A stretch of 36,712 bases of DNA, taken from the NCBI GenBank assembly GCA_003167255.1, contig PMTR01000188.1, positions 1 through 36,712 of the forward strand, in the 5' to 3' direction. Below the pieces are notes generated by a model. That model was not told the origin of the DNA. It worked only from the letters and a program-made list of their open reading frames with translations, and made no database searches. Of the stretch, positions 1 through 7,413 are shown in pieces; the stretch's first letter is position 1, and each line of letters begins with the position of its first letter. The stretch is from Bryobacterales bacterium. Its GTDB lineage: Bacteria > Acidobacteriota > Terriglobia > Bryobacterales > Bryobacteraceae. A program made the translations under genes and the position numbers.

Positions 1-1338
1 GGCGCCAAAGAGATTTCGGGAACGGTATTCAACCTCGAGATCGCGCCGGTGACGGTGGAACTTGCGCCCAACCGGATCGTGAGCACGATCGGGTACAACG
101 GCATGTCGCCGGGACCGCTGCTGCGGATGAAGGAAGGCGCGCCGGTCACGGTCAACGTAGTCAACAAAACCGATACGCCCGAGTATGTCCATTTTCACGG
201 GCTGCTGATTCCGGCCGACGTGGACGGTTCCGAAGAGGAAGGTACGCCACCGGCGCCGCCGCATGGCAGCCGCAGCTACAACTTCACGCCGACGCCCGCG
301 GGCACGCGCTGGTATCACACGCACGCGATGTCGATGGACGATCTGCACCGGGGGACATACACCGGACAGTTCGGATTTCTGATCGTGGAAGGCGGGGCCA
401 ACCCGGGCAACTACGATCAGGAGCATTACCTGGCGCTGCGCGACTGGGAGCCGTACTTCACGTCGCAGTACATGGATACCGACGATCTCGACCCCTCGGG
501 GCCGAAGCCGGAGAAGCCTGCGGTGCTGGATACGCGGCCGCCGGGGCTCGAGGTGGCGGCCGATCTGTATTCGATCAACGACAAAGCGCTGGGGGCGGGC
601 GAACCGATCCGGGTGCGGGCGGGCGAGCGCGTGATGTTCCATTTTCTGAACGCGAGCGCAATCGAGAACCGGCATCTGGCGCTGCCCGGGCATAAGTTCA
701 ATATCGTGGCGCTCGATGGCAACCCGGCGCCGCGAAGCGCGGCGGTGGACGTGTTGATGCTGGGGCCAGGCGAGCGCATCGACGCCTGGGTGGCGATGAA
801 TCAGCCGGGCGTGTGGGTGATGGGAGCGCCGGAGGATATGGTGCGCGACGGCGGGCTCGGCGTGGTGATCGAGTACGCCAACCAGCGGCGGAGCCCGCAA
901 TGGATGCCGCCGCCGCAATCCGGATGGGATTACACGATGTTCGGCAAGGCGGCATCGGGACCGGCGCCGACGGAGCGGCTGGAGATGATCTTCGAGAAGG
1001 TGCCGCGCGGGGCCGGGAAGTTCAACCTGTTCACGGTGAACGGCACGCCTTATCCGCACGACCGGGAGTTCGTGTTGAAGCAGGGCGCGCGCTACCGGCT
1101 GACATTCCGCAACCGGACGGACGATTCACATCCGCTGCACCTGCATCGGCATCAGTTCGAGATCGCGGAGATCTACGGAAGGGCAACGGCGGGCATCATC
1201 AAGGATACGGTGGTGGCTCCCTCGTATGGCCGGGTGAGCGTGGACTTCACCGCCGACCAACCAGGGCCGACGCTGTTTCATTGCCATATCCAGCACCATA
1301 TGGACTACGGGTTCAAGGCGCTGCTGAAGTACGCCTGA
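1..1338 (+). CDS. Multicopper oxidase (laccase-like), 5'-truncated
   Basis: The frame is open from base 1, so the N-terminus, including any signal peptide, lies outside the window. All four copper-binding blocks of the multicopper oxidase family are visible. Counting from the in-frame GTG at 49, they are HFHG (His48/His50), WYHTH (His90/His92), HPLHLH (361-366) and HCHIxxH (411-417). These build the type 1 copper site and the trinuclear cluster that reduces O2 to water while oxidising phenols or metal ions. The residue at the type 1 axial position after the HCH block (position 422) is Phe rather than Met, typical of higher-potential laccases. The protein is probably exported, as most relatives are. 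The substrate cannot be told. Downstream lies an unrelated secreted protein gene. Confidence 0.9.
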   Translation, partial: GAKEISGTVFNLEIAPVTVELAPNRIVSTIGYNGMSPGPLLRMKEGAPVTVNVVNKTDTPEYVHFHGLLIPADVDGSEEEGTPPAPPHGSRSYNFTPTPAGTRWYHTHAMSMDDLHRGTYTGQFGFLIVEGGANPGNYDQEHYLALRDWEPYFTSQYMDTDDLDPSGPKPEKPAVLDTRPPGLEVAADLYSINDKALGAGEPIRVRAGERVMFHFLNASAIENRHLALPGHKFNIVALDGNPAPRSAAVDVLMLGPGERIDAWVAMNQPGVWVMGAPEDMVRDGGLGVVIEYANQRRSPQWMPPPQSGWDYTMFGKAASGPAPTERLEMIFEKVPRGAGKFNLFTVNGTPYPHDREFVLKQGARYRLTFRNRTDDSHPLHLHRHQFEIAEIYGRATAGIIKDTVVAPSYGRVSVDFTADQPGPTLFHCHIQHHMDYGFKALLKYA

Positions 1339-1496
1339 GGCGGAACGCGCGGGTATTCGAGGAGCGGTCGGCCCTAGCGAATTCTTCAGTCTGTCCGACA
1401 GCGCGGTCCAACCCCGGTCCGGCCAAGACGCGCCCGCGCGTTAATTCGTATTATCGGTAGCAGTTTCGACGCGCGCTGCAGGGTGCCCATCCGCAG

Positions 1497-1502
1497 TACA
1501 AT
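1497..1502 (+). promoter_or_regulatory. -10-like TACAAT just upstream of the VWA gene
   Basis: TACAAT matches the sigma-70 -10 consensus at five of six bases. It ends 11 nt before a GTG (1514) and 14 nt before an ATG (1517). No good -35 and no strong Shine-Dalgarno are seen, so transcription would start almost at the start codon. Confidence 0.45.
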
Positions 1503-1513
1503 GAGCACGAGCC

Positions 1514-2557
1514 GTGATGACCTTCCTTTGCGCTATCGGCCCGGTTCTGCTGGCTGGTCTGCTGTGCCACCCCGCCAACCCACGACAGGCGCCGCAGCAG
1601 GCGCCACCCGCCACCATCTCGGTTTCGGTGAAAGAAGTCGTGCTGGCAGTGACCGTTACCGATGACAAGGGCAAGTTTGTCAGCGACCTGGAACAGAAGG
1701 ACTTTCGCATCCTAGACGAAGGCAAGCCGCAGAAGATCGTCTCCTTCAGCCACGACCCGCGGCAGCCCACGGTGATCGGGTTCCTGGTCGACACCAGCAG
1801 TCAGAACGCCATCCATTGGGTTACGTTCAAGGAAATCATCAAGCAGATGATCTGGAGCCTGCTGCAGGATGACAAGAATTACACCGGCTACGTCATCTCC
1901 TATGGCAACACCGCCGCCGAACTGGTGGCCAATACCACCTGGGACGCGGACAAGCTTACCAGTGAACTCGACCGCATCAAGCCCAGCGGCGGCTCGGCGC
2001 TCTTCGACGCCGTTCGCCTCGCGTGTGTCGACCGCGAACTCATCCCCGGTGAGCCGGTCCGGCCGCGCCGTGTGTTGGTGGTGTTCGGTGACGGGCACGA
2101 TACCGCCAGCCGTCAGACGTTGGAGCAGGCCATCGAACTCGCGCAACGGTATTTCGTAACTGTGTACGCCGTCAGCACGTCGGCTTACGGATTCGACAAC
2201 CCCGACCGAGGACAGTTGGAGCGCCTGGCAACGGATACCGGCGGCCACGTTGAGTACCCGCTGGCGAACCCTTATTCGGCGGTTCCCGGACACCTCTCGC
2301 AGCCGTCGGATGCCGGCAATTACGCTCTGCCCGTCGGGTCAGGCGCCTATACCCAGAAGATGGATGAGGCCATCAGCAAGGCGGCAAGCGCCGTCCAGGG
2401 GGAGGTTACGATGCAGTACGTGTTGAGCTACGTGCCGGATATCGACCCCGAAACTCGCCAACGCGATAAGCGCCGCATCAAGGTGGAAATACCATCGCTA
2501 CCGACGGTGAAACCGCAGACCAGACCGTATTACTACTTGTCTGGACAGCAACGATAG
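1514..2557 (+). CDS. Secreted VWFA-related domain protein
   Basis: The protein has 347 residues. A hydrophobic Sec-type signal covers about residues 2-20 and is followed by a Pro/Gln-rich linker. Residues about 36-72 form the beta-rich 'VTVTDDKGKFVSDL..DFRILDEGKPQKI' segment characteristic of acidobacterial VWFA-related proteins (the TIGR03436 type). A von Willebrand A fold follows, with a partial MIDAS at VDTSSQ near residue 92, where the second Ser of DxSxS is not conserved. GTG 1514 and ATG 1517 are adjacent possible starts. The family is abundant in soil acidobacteria and has no defined function, although the fold suggests protein or metal binding outside the cell. It appears monocistronic. 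Confidence 0.8.
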   Translation: MMTFLCAIGPVLLAGLLCHPANPRQAPQQAPPATISVSVKEVVLAVTVTDDKGKFVSDLEQKDFRILDEGKPQKIVSFSHDPRQPTVIGFLVDTSSQNAIHWVTFKEIIKQMIWSLLQDDKNYTGYVISYGNTAAELVANTTWDADKLTSELDRIKPSGGSALFDAVRLACVDRELIPGEPVRPRRVLVVFGDGHDTASRQTLEQAIELAQRYFVTVYAVSTSAYGFDNPDRGQLERLATDTGGHVEYPLANPYSAVPGHLSQPSDAGNYALPVGSGAYTQKMDEAISKAASAVQGEVTMQYVLSYVPDIDPETRQRDKRRIKVEIPSLPTVKPQTRPYYYLSGQQR

Positions 2558-2751
2558 TACAGTTTGGGGCTTCCCTGGAGCCGCCTCCCTTCGGCGACTC
2601 GTAGCCTGATATCCGCCCTTATCGGTAGCCCTGCGCTGACAGCGCGAGCGCGAATGCTCAGCGAGGATTCCTGCTGGCGGCGCATCCGGGAAGCAACGGA
2701 CCTCTTGCGCAGCATCCACGCGCCGAGGACGACTGCGGTAAGCGGATGGAG

Positions 2752-2757
2752 TAGCAT
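2752..2757 (+). promoter_or_regulatory. -10-like TAGCAT 6 nt before the patatin start
   Basis: TAGCAT (TAnnAT) ends 6 nt before the ATG at 2764. No Shine-Dalgarno sits at the right distance. The GH106 gene has the same hexamer at the same 6-nt spacing, which supports a leaderless start. Confidence 0.45.
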
Positions 2758-2763
2758 AACTTT

Positions 2764-3678
2764 ATGACGAACACCTTATCGATCTCAGGTGGTGGAATTC
2801 GCGGGATCATCCCATGCTGTATGTTGATCGCGCTCGAACAGCAAACCGGCAAGACAGTCCGCGATTGCTTCTCTTACGTCGCCGGCACATCCACAGGCTC
2901 CGACCTCTGCGCCCTGATCCAGGCCGGCGTCCCAATGACAACCGCGCTCACGTTCTACACTGGTGAGGACGCGAAGAAGGTGTTTAGTCCTCAGGACCTT
3001 GTGCTCGCGTGGGCGGACCGGTTATTGCACGGGTACATATACGATCCGCATAAGCTGGCGGCGTGCCTAGAAGCCGCGCTTGGCACTAATGCCAGTTGGA
3101 CCATCAACGACTGTCCGACTGGGGTGCTGATCATCGCGTGCGATGCTGGTGGCCACCCGTGGTTCTTCTGCAAGGACAACGGCAAGAATAGCGGTGTGAC
3201 TGGTGCATGCTCACTCGTCGATGCCGTGGTGGCTTCCTCGGCGGCGCCCACCTACTTCAACTTCTGGCCGGTAGTCGTTGGTAAACAGACCCTGCAAATG
3301 GCCGACGGTGGCACGGCAGGTTTCGCCAACCCGGTGTATCGGATGGCCATTGAGATGTTCGAGTACGATTCATTCGATCCGTCCACTACTCAAATCATTT
3401 CGCTTGGGACCGGGTATTACGCGCCTCCATCCGTGATGCCTGCACCCAAGGGACTTGTCGCTACCATTGGGTTTGCCACGTCAACACTGGTGGACTCGGC
3501 GGAAGATTTGGCCGACCAGGATGCTGCACGCGTATATCCCGCTTGTAGCTTCCAGAAATTCAACCCTTCGCTCCCGTCGAGCATCGACGAAGCGGATCTC
3601 GCATCGGTGCCGGTGTTGCTCAAAATCGGGCAAGCCGCGGCCGCGCAGATGGACTGGAAAGGAATTCTCGGATTATGA
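2764..3678 (+). CDS. Patatin-like phospholipase
   Basis: The 304-residue protein has the complete patatin signature: oxyanion loop GGGIRG (9-14), nucleophile elbow GTSTG with Ser43, and the catalytic Asp in DGG (Asp181), giving a Ser-Asp dyad. Patatin enzymes hydrolyse acyl ester bonds of phospholipids. The 'SxSGGGIRGIIP' opening and the length resemble stand-alone bacterial patatins, including CapV-type effectors of CBASS defence. No nucleotidyltransferase, HORMA/TRIP13 or ubiquitin-like partner is next to it, so a defence role is not supported here. No signal peptide is seen, so it is probably cytosolic. Its base composition looks somewhat less GC-rich than its neighbours, which may hint at acquisition. 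Confidence 0.85.
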   Translation: MTNTLSISGGGIRGIIPCCMLIALEQQTGKTVRDCFSYVAGTSTGSDLCALIQAGVPMTTALTFYTGEDAKKVFSPQDLVLAWADRLLHGYIYDPHKLAACLEAALGTNASWTINDCPTGVLIIACDAGGHPWFFCKDNGKNSGVTGACSLVDAVVASSAAPTYFNFWPVVVGKQTLQMADGGTAGFANPVYRMAIEMFEYDSFDPSTTQIISLGTGYYAPPSVMPAPKGLVATIGFATSTLVDSAEDLADQDAARVYPACSFQKFNPSLPSSIDEADLASVPVLLKIGQAAAAQMDWKGILGL

Positions 3679-3965
3679 AACTAAAACTGGTGCTCATCGT
3701 CCGTTAACGGCATTATCGGCAGCCATTCCACGGGCAGGCCGGCCGCCCGGAATCACGGTATCGCCCCCATGTGGCATTTCTAGATTGCACCAAGGCTGAA
3801 CCATTGCCACGCAAGCCAAAGAGATCTGGTCCGGCGTCTCGCAAACGGAGCTGCCGCAGGAGTTGCTGGATGCCGGGGAGGCCGCCGCGCCGCTCGGGAG
3901 CGCCAGGGATGACGCAGAAAACCGGAAAATGTCCGCGGCTCCCCCCTCCAGTCATTCTGAACCCA
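3679..3965. other. Convergent intergenic region, no feature seen
   Basis: This spacer separates the 3' ends of the patatin and enolase-superfamily genes. The open frames here overlap in all directions and show no family resemblance. No clear hairpin-plus-T-run terminator was found. Confidence 0.5.
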
Positions 3966-5129
3966 TCACCCGACCTTGTATCTCTTGATTTCGGCTTCGG
4001 ACACTTCGCTGCCCATGCCCGGTTGTTCGGGAGCGGCAACCTCGCCATCAGTCAGTTCTTGCGCGCCGCTGGTTTCCATGTAGATTGCGTTGGGCATGGC
4101 CATCACCAGGTTTAGAACGGGCGCGCCACCGCCGTGGCTGGCGAGTTCCAGGCCAGCGGCATCTGCGATGGCAGCGATCTCCATCCACTCGCTCACGCCG
4201 CCGGCGCGGCGGTTGTCAGGCTGCACCACGTCCGCTCCGTGGCGCGCGATCAGATCGTGAAACGCGTATTTCGTGTTGAGGTTCTCGCCGGTGGCAATCC
4301 GCATGTCCAACTGCTCGGTGAGGAGCGCGAACCCTTCCATATCCTGCGGCGGCAGAGGCTCCTCGTACCAGAAGCAGCCCATTTCCTGATAGATGCGTCC
4401 CCGCCGCAACGCTTCGTTGCGATTGAACGCCTGGTTGGCGTCCACCATCACGCGCTTGCCCTTGCCCGTTATGTCCATGGCCAACCGGATGCGGCGCACA
4501 TCGTCTTCCAGCGATTGGCGGCCCACCTTGATCTTGACCGCGTGATAACCCTGCTCCATCGCGGTCACGATCTGGCGCTTAAACTTCGAGAGGTCATCGT
4601 CGGCATCGTAATACCAGCCGCACATTGAGTAGACGGGGATGCGCTCGCGGTACGCACCCAACATCTTGTAGATCGGCAGTCCCGCGGCCTTGCCCAAGAT
4701 GTCCCAGATGGCGATATCGGCGGCGGCAATGGCAAATTGCGCGAGGCCGCCCACGCCTTCGTACTCCAGCGCCTTCCACAGGTCCGCTCGGATGCGGCGC
4801 GGAAAGCTCGGGTCTTTGCCGATCAGCAGCGGCTTGACCTGCTCTTCAAGGATGGTCTGCACGGCGCGCGAACCGCTGCCGGCGGTGCCGAAGGTGCTGT
4901 GCGCCCACCCAGTGATCCCGGCATCGGTACGGATGCGCAACACCACCGAGCCGCCGTCGGTGCCGAACGTGTGAATCGCGTCGTAGTACGGTGTGCCCGG
5001 AGGCTGCCGCAGGAGATCTGTCTCGATCCCCGTGATTCTCATCTGCTTCTGCAGCGCCGCCGCAGCCGAAGACGCCGCCGCCAGGGCGGGCAATGCCGCC
5101 GCCGAGTAAAGAAGTTGCCGCCGGTTCAT
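3966..5129 (-). CDS. Enolase-superfamily enzyme (mandelate racemase/muconate lactonizing type), exported
   Basis: The protein has 387 residues. It starts with a twin-Arg MNRRQLL segment and an Ala-rich hydrophobic stretch (7-25), as in Tat substrates. The capping domain is at about 30-150 and the TIM barrel follows. Visible catalytic residues are the KxK pair Lys199/Lys201, metal ligands Asp230, Glu256 or Glu257 and Glu282, and an Asp305-His332 dyad. That arrangement belongs to the mandelate racemase subgroup, whose members abstract the proton alpha to a carboxylate, usually as sugar-acid dehydratases or racemases. Export of such an enzyme is unusual outside Acidobacteriota and Planctomycetes-like bacteria. 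The substrate is not predictable. A GGCGGA element about 7 nt before the ATG may serve as ribosome binding site. Confidence 0.85.
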   Translation of the reverse strand: MNRRQLLYSAAALPALAAASSAAAALQKQMRITGIETDLLRQPPGTPYYDAIHTFGTDGGSVVLRIRTDAGITGWAHSTFGTAGSGSRAVQTILEEQVKPLLIGKDPSFPRRIRADLWKALEYEGVGGLAQFAIAAADIAIWDILGKAAGLPIYKMLGAYRERIPVYSMCGWYYDADDDLSKFKRQIVTAMEQGYHAVKIKVGRQSLEDDVRRIRLAMDITGKGKRVMVDANQAFNRNEALRRGRIYQEMGCFWYEEPLPPQDMEGFALLTEQLDMRIATGENLNTKYAFHDLIARHGADVVQPDNRRAGGVSEWMEIAAIADAAGLELASHGGGAPVLNLVMAMPNAIYMETSGAQELTDGEVAAPEQPGMGSEVSEAEIKRYKVG

Positions 5130-5179
5130 AGGGTAGTCCGCCGAAATTGATGGTAACGCCGATTGGCGAGGGTGCGGAG

Positions 5180-5209
5180 TGACGATAAGGGTGGTGACGA
5201 TAAGGGTGG
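5180..5209. repeat. Perfect 15-bp tandem duplication
   Basis: TGACGATAAGGGTGG occurs twice head to tail (5180-5194 and 5195-5209). It lies in the spacer between the enolase-superfamily start and the TIGR03435 stop. The rest of the spacer (5130-5413) shows no gene. Confidence 0.8.
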
Positions 5210-5413
5210 GTCAGCGGATGTGGTACGCCCGAGTGCATTCGAACTACCGCCCTTTTTGCCCCGGGATTCTGGGCTGGCAGTCCCCAAACTCGCCAAATCT
5301 CTTCTCGGCGGTTGTGGCCAGTTAACGGCAAATATCGTTAGCTCGCCGGGCAGAGCGGCAGCGCTGCGATTCGAGCAACTCCCGAGCGGTCGGTCGGATT
5401 CACCACTCGCCGC

Positions 5414-6325
5414 TCAGTTCTCGATGGGCGTCTTCTCCGCGTGGTCGATGACCAGGACATCGACAGGGCCTTTGCGCTGTTCCAGCTTGAGACCAAGCTG
5501 GCTCTGAAGGGCCGCGAACAGCGTGGGCGCGACATCGATGTCCAGCGGGGAGACCCCCGGTGCGTCGGAACTGGCCGCTGTCCAGTTACGGTTCGGCGCC
5601 GATCCGGCTGCGGCGTAGTGAAGCAGAAAGGCCCAGTCGCCCTTGAGTTCGGTCCTATCGATGACGGGCTGGTTCAAATTGCGGGACAACTGGTCGACAA
5701 GCTGTTCCATGGAGTACTTGTTCGTCACCAGGACGGACTGCCCGTTCGCTCCCGTCCCAAGCGTCATGGGGCCAGAGCCGGCGGGAATTGCCGGAAACCC
5801 GTCTGCGTCGCGTTCCAGATGGAGCGACCCACCCGGACCGGGACCCGCCAGAGCAGCCTTCGGATCGACTGTGGATGGTTTCATCTTCGGCCCGCCCTTC
5901 ACCACCACAAGATCGTACATGGTGACCTCTCTTTGTTCATGATGGGAGGTGATTTTGAATCGGTCGATCAGAAGATTCTGCAGCATCACGCGGAACTGGT
6001 CCCGCGTGATCCCAGGCGGCACCTTAGCCACCACATCGTATCGCTCCTTATCCATCCATGCCGGGGCGGCATACTGGTAATCCTTGAAATTGTAGGCGAT
6101 CTGGAAAAGCAGGCGTCTCAAGGACATGCCGGTGGATGTGAACTGTCCGGGGCTGTTGCTGCCCGGACCGCCGATGGCGCGCCCGAAACCCGGGATCGGC
6201 CCCTCTGGAGCTTCCGAGGGTTTGACCGAGGCCACCTCGAAGGTCAAACGCGCGTCCACGCTTTGCGCATTCACCCAAAAAGAGACTACCGACAGGCAGG
6301 CGGCCAATCGCATCGTTCGTAGCAT
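5414..6325 (-). CDS. TIGR03435-family secreted protein
   Basis: The protein has 303 residues. A Sec signal (about 1-20, 'LAACLSVVSFWVNA') is followed by the family hallmark FEVASVKP at 29-36, a central segment containing DRFKITSHHEQREV, and a C-terminal half ending in 'PVDVLVIDHAEKTPIEN'. These match the TIGR03435 family, which is expanded to many copies in Solibacter-like soil Acidobacteriota and has no known function. The start ATG at 6325 is supported by a GGAGG (6336-6340 on the complement) 10 nt upstream. The promoter region carries a perfect palindrome over the predicted -10 (separate entry). Family members are often found beside BlaR/BlaI-type regulators, but none lies in this window. 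Confidence 0.85.
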   Translation of the reverse strand: MLRTMRLAACLSVVSFWVNAQSVDARLTFEVASVKPSEAPEGPIPGFGRAIGGPGSNSPGQFTSTGMSLRRLLFQIAYNFKDYQYAAPAWMDKERYDVVAKVPPGITRDQFRVMLQNLLIDRFKITSHHEQREVTMYDLVVVKGGPKMKPSTVDPKAALAGPGPGGSLHLERDADGFPAIPAGSGPMTLGTGANGQSVLVTNKYSMEQLVDQLSRNLNQPVIDRTELKGDWAFLLHYAAAGSAPNRNWTAASSDAPGVSPLDIDVAPTLFAALQSQLGLKLEQRKGPVDVLVIDHAEKTPIEN

Positions 6326-6364
6326 GGGGAAATATCCTCCAGCGACGTGACGTTCTCAGTCACT

Positions 6365-6399
6365 ACTAATTCATTAGTGGAAAAAGAGGCCGATGTCAA
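6365..6399 (-). promoter_or_regulatory. Promoter with palindromic operator for the TIGR03435 gene
   Basis: On the minus strand a perfect -35 TTGACA (6399-6394) is followed after 17 nt by TAATGA (6376-6371) as the -10. A perfect inverted repeat ACTAAT-TC-ATTAGT (6365-6378) covers the -10. A repressor bound there would block RNA polymerase. The short AT-rich dyad resembles operators of BlaI/MecI-type repressors, but that assignment is inference. Confidence 0.6.
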
Positions 6400-6560
6400 G
6401 TGAGGTGCAACAGACACCTGTCAAGAAAAAGCCTCGGCAGGAGGCTCGCGAATCGAAAGTAATTGAAAGGGTAGACGGGACAGACGCATTTTCTGAGAAT
6501 CTCCCCCGCCACGCGGCACATTGTTTTCATGCCCCGCCGTCTCAGCGGCGCGTTCCCGCA

Positions 6561-6974
6561 CTAATCGACCACGGAAGGCGGCATTAGCCCACGGATTGCG
6601 GCTCGAACCTTCGATGCCAGCGCAAGAGCCCGTTTCGCATCGTTCAATTGCGGTTCGCGCCAATCGTCGGCGTAGCGAACATCGACGGCATACGGACTCA
6701 GTCCGGCCAAGTCTTCGACCCGCACTGGAAGACGCTGTTCCAAAGGAATGAGTGCCGCGGGCGCTTTCAGATCGTGGGTTCGGGGCGCCTGAATGCCCAG
6801 GTAAGTGGGCAGGCATTTCAGATACTTTTCGGCGGCTTGCTGGCAATGAAAACAGACCGTATCGAACGGTCAACCTTCCTCGATTGCCATGATCCGGTTT
6901 GCCGCTTCGAGATCATGCTCCGCTTTACGAACCCATTGCCGGAGCACTTCAACAACCTCAGGCGGCACGTTCAT
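6561..6974 (-). pseudogene. HEPN-domain toxin-like gene interrupted by in-frame TGA
   Basis: Reading from ATG 6974, the frame encodes 34 residues (MNVPPEVV...RKAEHDLEAANR...AIEEG), then a TGA (6872-6870), then continues in the same frame for about 102 residues to TAG at 6563-6561. The downstream part contains the HEPN hallmarks PFDTVCFHCQQAAEKYLK and RTHDL, so both halves form one domain of about 137 residues. Relatives commonly have Cys, Asn or another residue before 'PxDTVCFH', so a Cys-to-stop change (TGC/TGT to TGA) is likely. HEPN proteins paired with MNT nucleotidyltransferases are usually the toxin (RNase) partner. The ATG overlaps the end of the MNT gene, which implies translational coupling. 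A reinitiated C-terminal fragment is possible but probably inactive. Confidence 0.75.
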
Positions 6975-7290
6975 AGAGGACTTTGCCTTCACGCGAAGCT
7001 GGCCAGTACACGGTATTCACCACGTTCCGGTAACGTTCAAAACGGAAACTGGTCGAAACAACGATATCCATGGGGCGGGGAAAGTCCACGAGCGACGCGT
7101 AGAGTTCCGCCGCACGCTTGTTTGGATCGGCGACCTCTGAAAACAACACCAACAGGTCGATGTCGCTATCCGGACCGGCATCGCCCCGGGCGCGAGAGCC
7201 GAAAAGGATGATCTTGTCCGGAGAGAACCGCTCTGCGATTCGCCGGACCAGATCGTCCAAAACTGCCTGGCTTTCCGCAGCTTCGCTCAT
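6958..7290 (-). CDS. MNT-type minimal nucleotidyltransferase (antitoxin of HEPN/MNT pair)
   Basis: The protein has 110 residues and carries the nucleotidyltransferase fingerprint GSRARGDxGxDSDIDLL: Gly31-Ser32, metal-binding Asp43 and Asp45, and a third Asp (Asp75) in PMDIVV. Stand-alone MNT proteins act as antitoxins of HEPN toxins, some by adding AMP to the toxin. The ATG at 7290 is chosen because TATCAT (7303-7298) lies exactly 7 nt upstream, the spacing seen at other leaderless starts here. An ATG at 7299 in the same frame is the alternative. The stop overlaps the HEPN start by 17 nt. The domain itself looks intact although its partner is broken. Confidence 0.85.
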   Translation of the reverse strand: MSEAAESQAVLDDLVRRIAERFSPDKIILFGSRARGDAGPDSDIDLLVLFSEVADPNKRAAELYASLVDFPRPMDIVVSTSFRFERYRNVVNTVYWPASREGKVLYERAA

Positions 7291-7297
7291 GGTATTC

Positions 7298-7303
7298 ATG
7301 ATA
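7298..7303 (-). promoter_or_regulatory. -10-like TATCAT 7 nt before the MNT start
   Basis: TATCAT on the minus strand ends 7 nt before ATG 7290. There is no Shine-Dalgarno, consistent with a leaderless transcript. Confidence 0.4.
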
Positions 7304-7385
7304 ACGCGCACCGCAGCCATAAACGGCGAGCCCAGTAAACCAGCAAATCGATGTCGTTTGGCAAGCCTGTGCTTCGGCCGGGAAT

Positions 7386-7413
7386 GACAGGCCACAAAAG
7401 GCGATGGCCTGTC
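7386..7413 (-). terminator. Hairpin directly after the GH106 stop codon
   Basis: GACAGGCC (7386-7393) pairs perfectly with GGCCTGTC (7406-7413) over a 12-nt loop. The hairpin abuts the GH106 TAG (7416-7414). There is no strong T-run, so it may be a 3'-end stabiliser or an intergenic repeat rather than a classical terminator. A hairpin with the same GACAGGC/GCCTGTC stem follows the GH20 gene. Confidence 0.45.

Noticed and set aside
2764-3678. CBASS defence operon around the patatin
   Set aside because: No cyclic-nucleotide synthase or accessory gene lies beside it. Its neighbours are a VWA protein and an enolase-superfamily enzyme.
3966-5129. L-rhamnonate dehydratase as part of the rhamnose pathway
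   Set aside because: The enzyme is exported, lies 5 kb from the rhamnose genes and shows only general mandelate racemase subgroup motifs.
6870-6872. Selenocysteine recoding of the HEPN TGA
   Set aside because: No selenocysteine insertion hairpin was recognised and HEPN proteins do not use selenocysteine, so a nonsense mutation is simpler.
6421-6873. A 150-residue minus-strand frame across the HEPN region
   Set aside because: It is out of frame with the recognisable HEPN sequence and gives an Arg/Ser-rich, family-less product.
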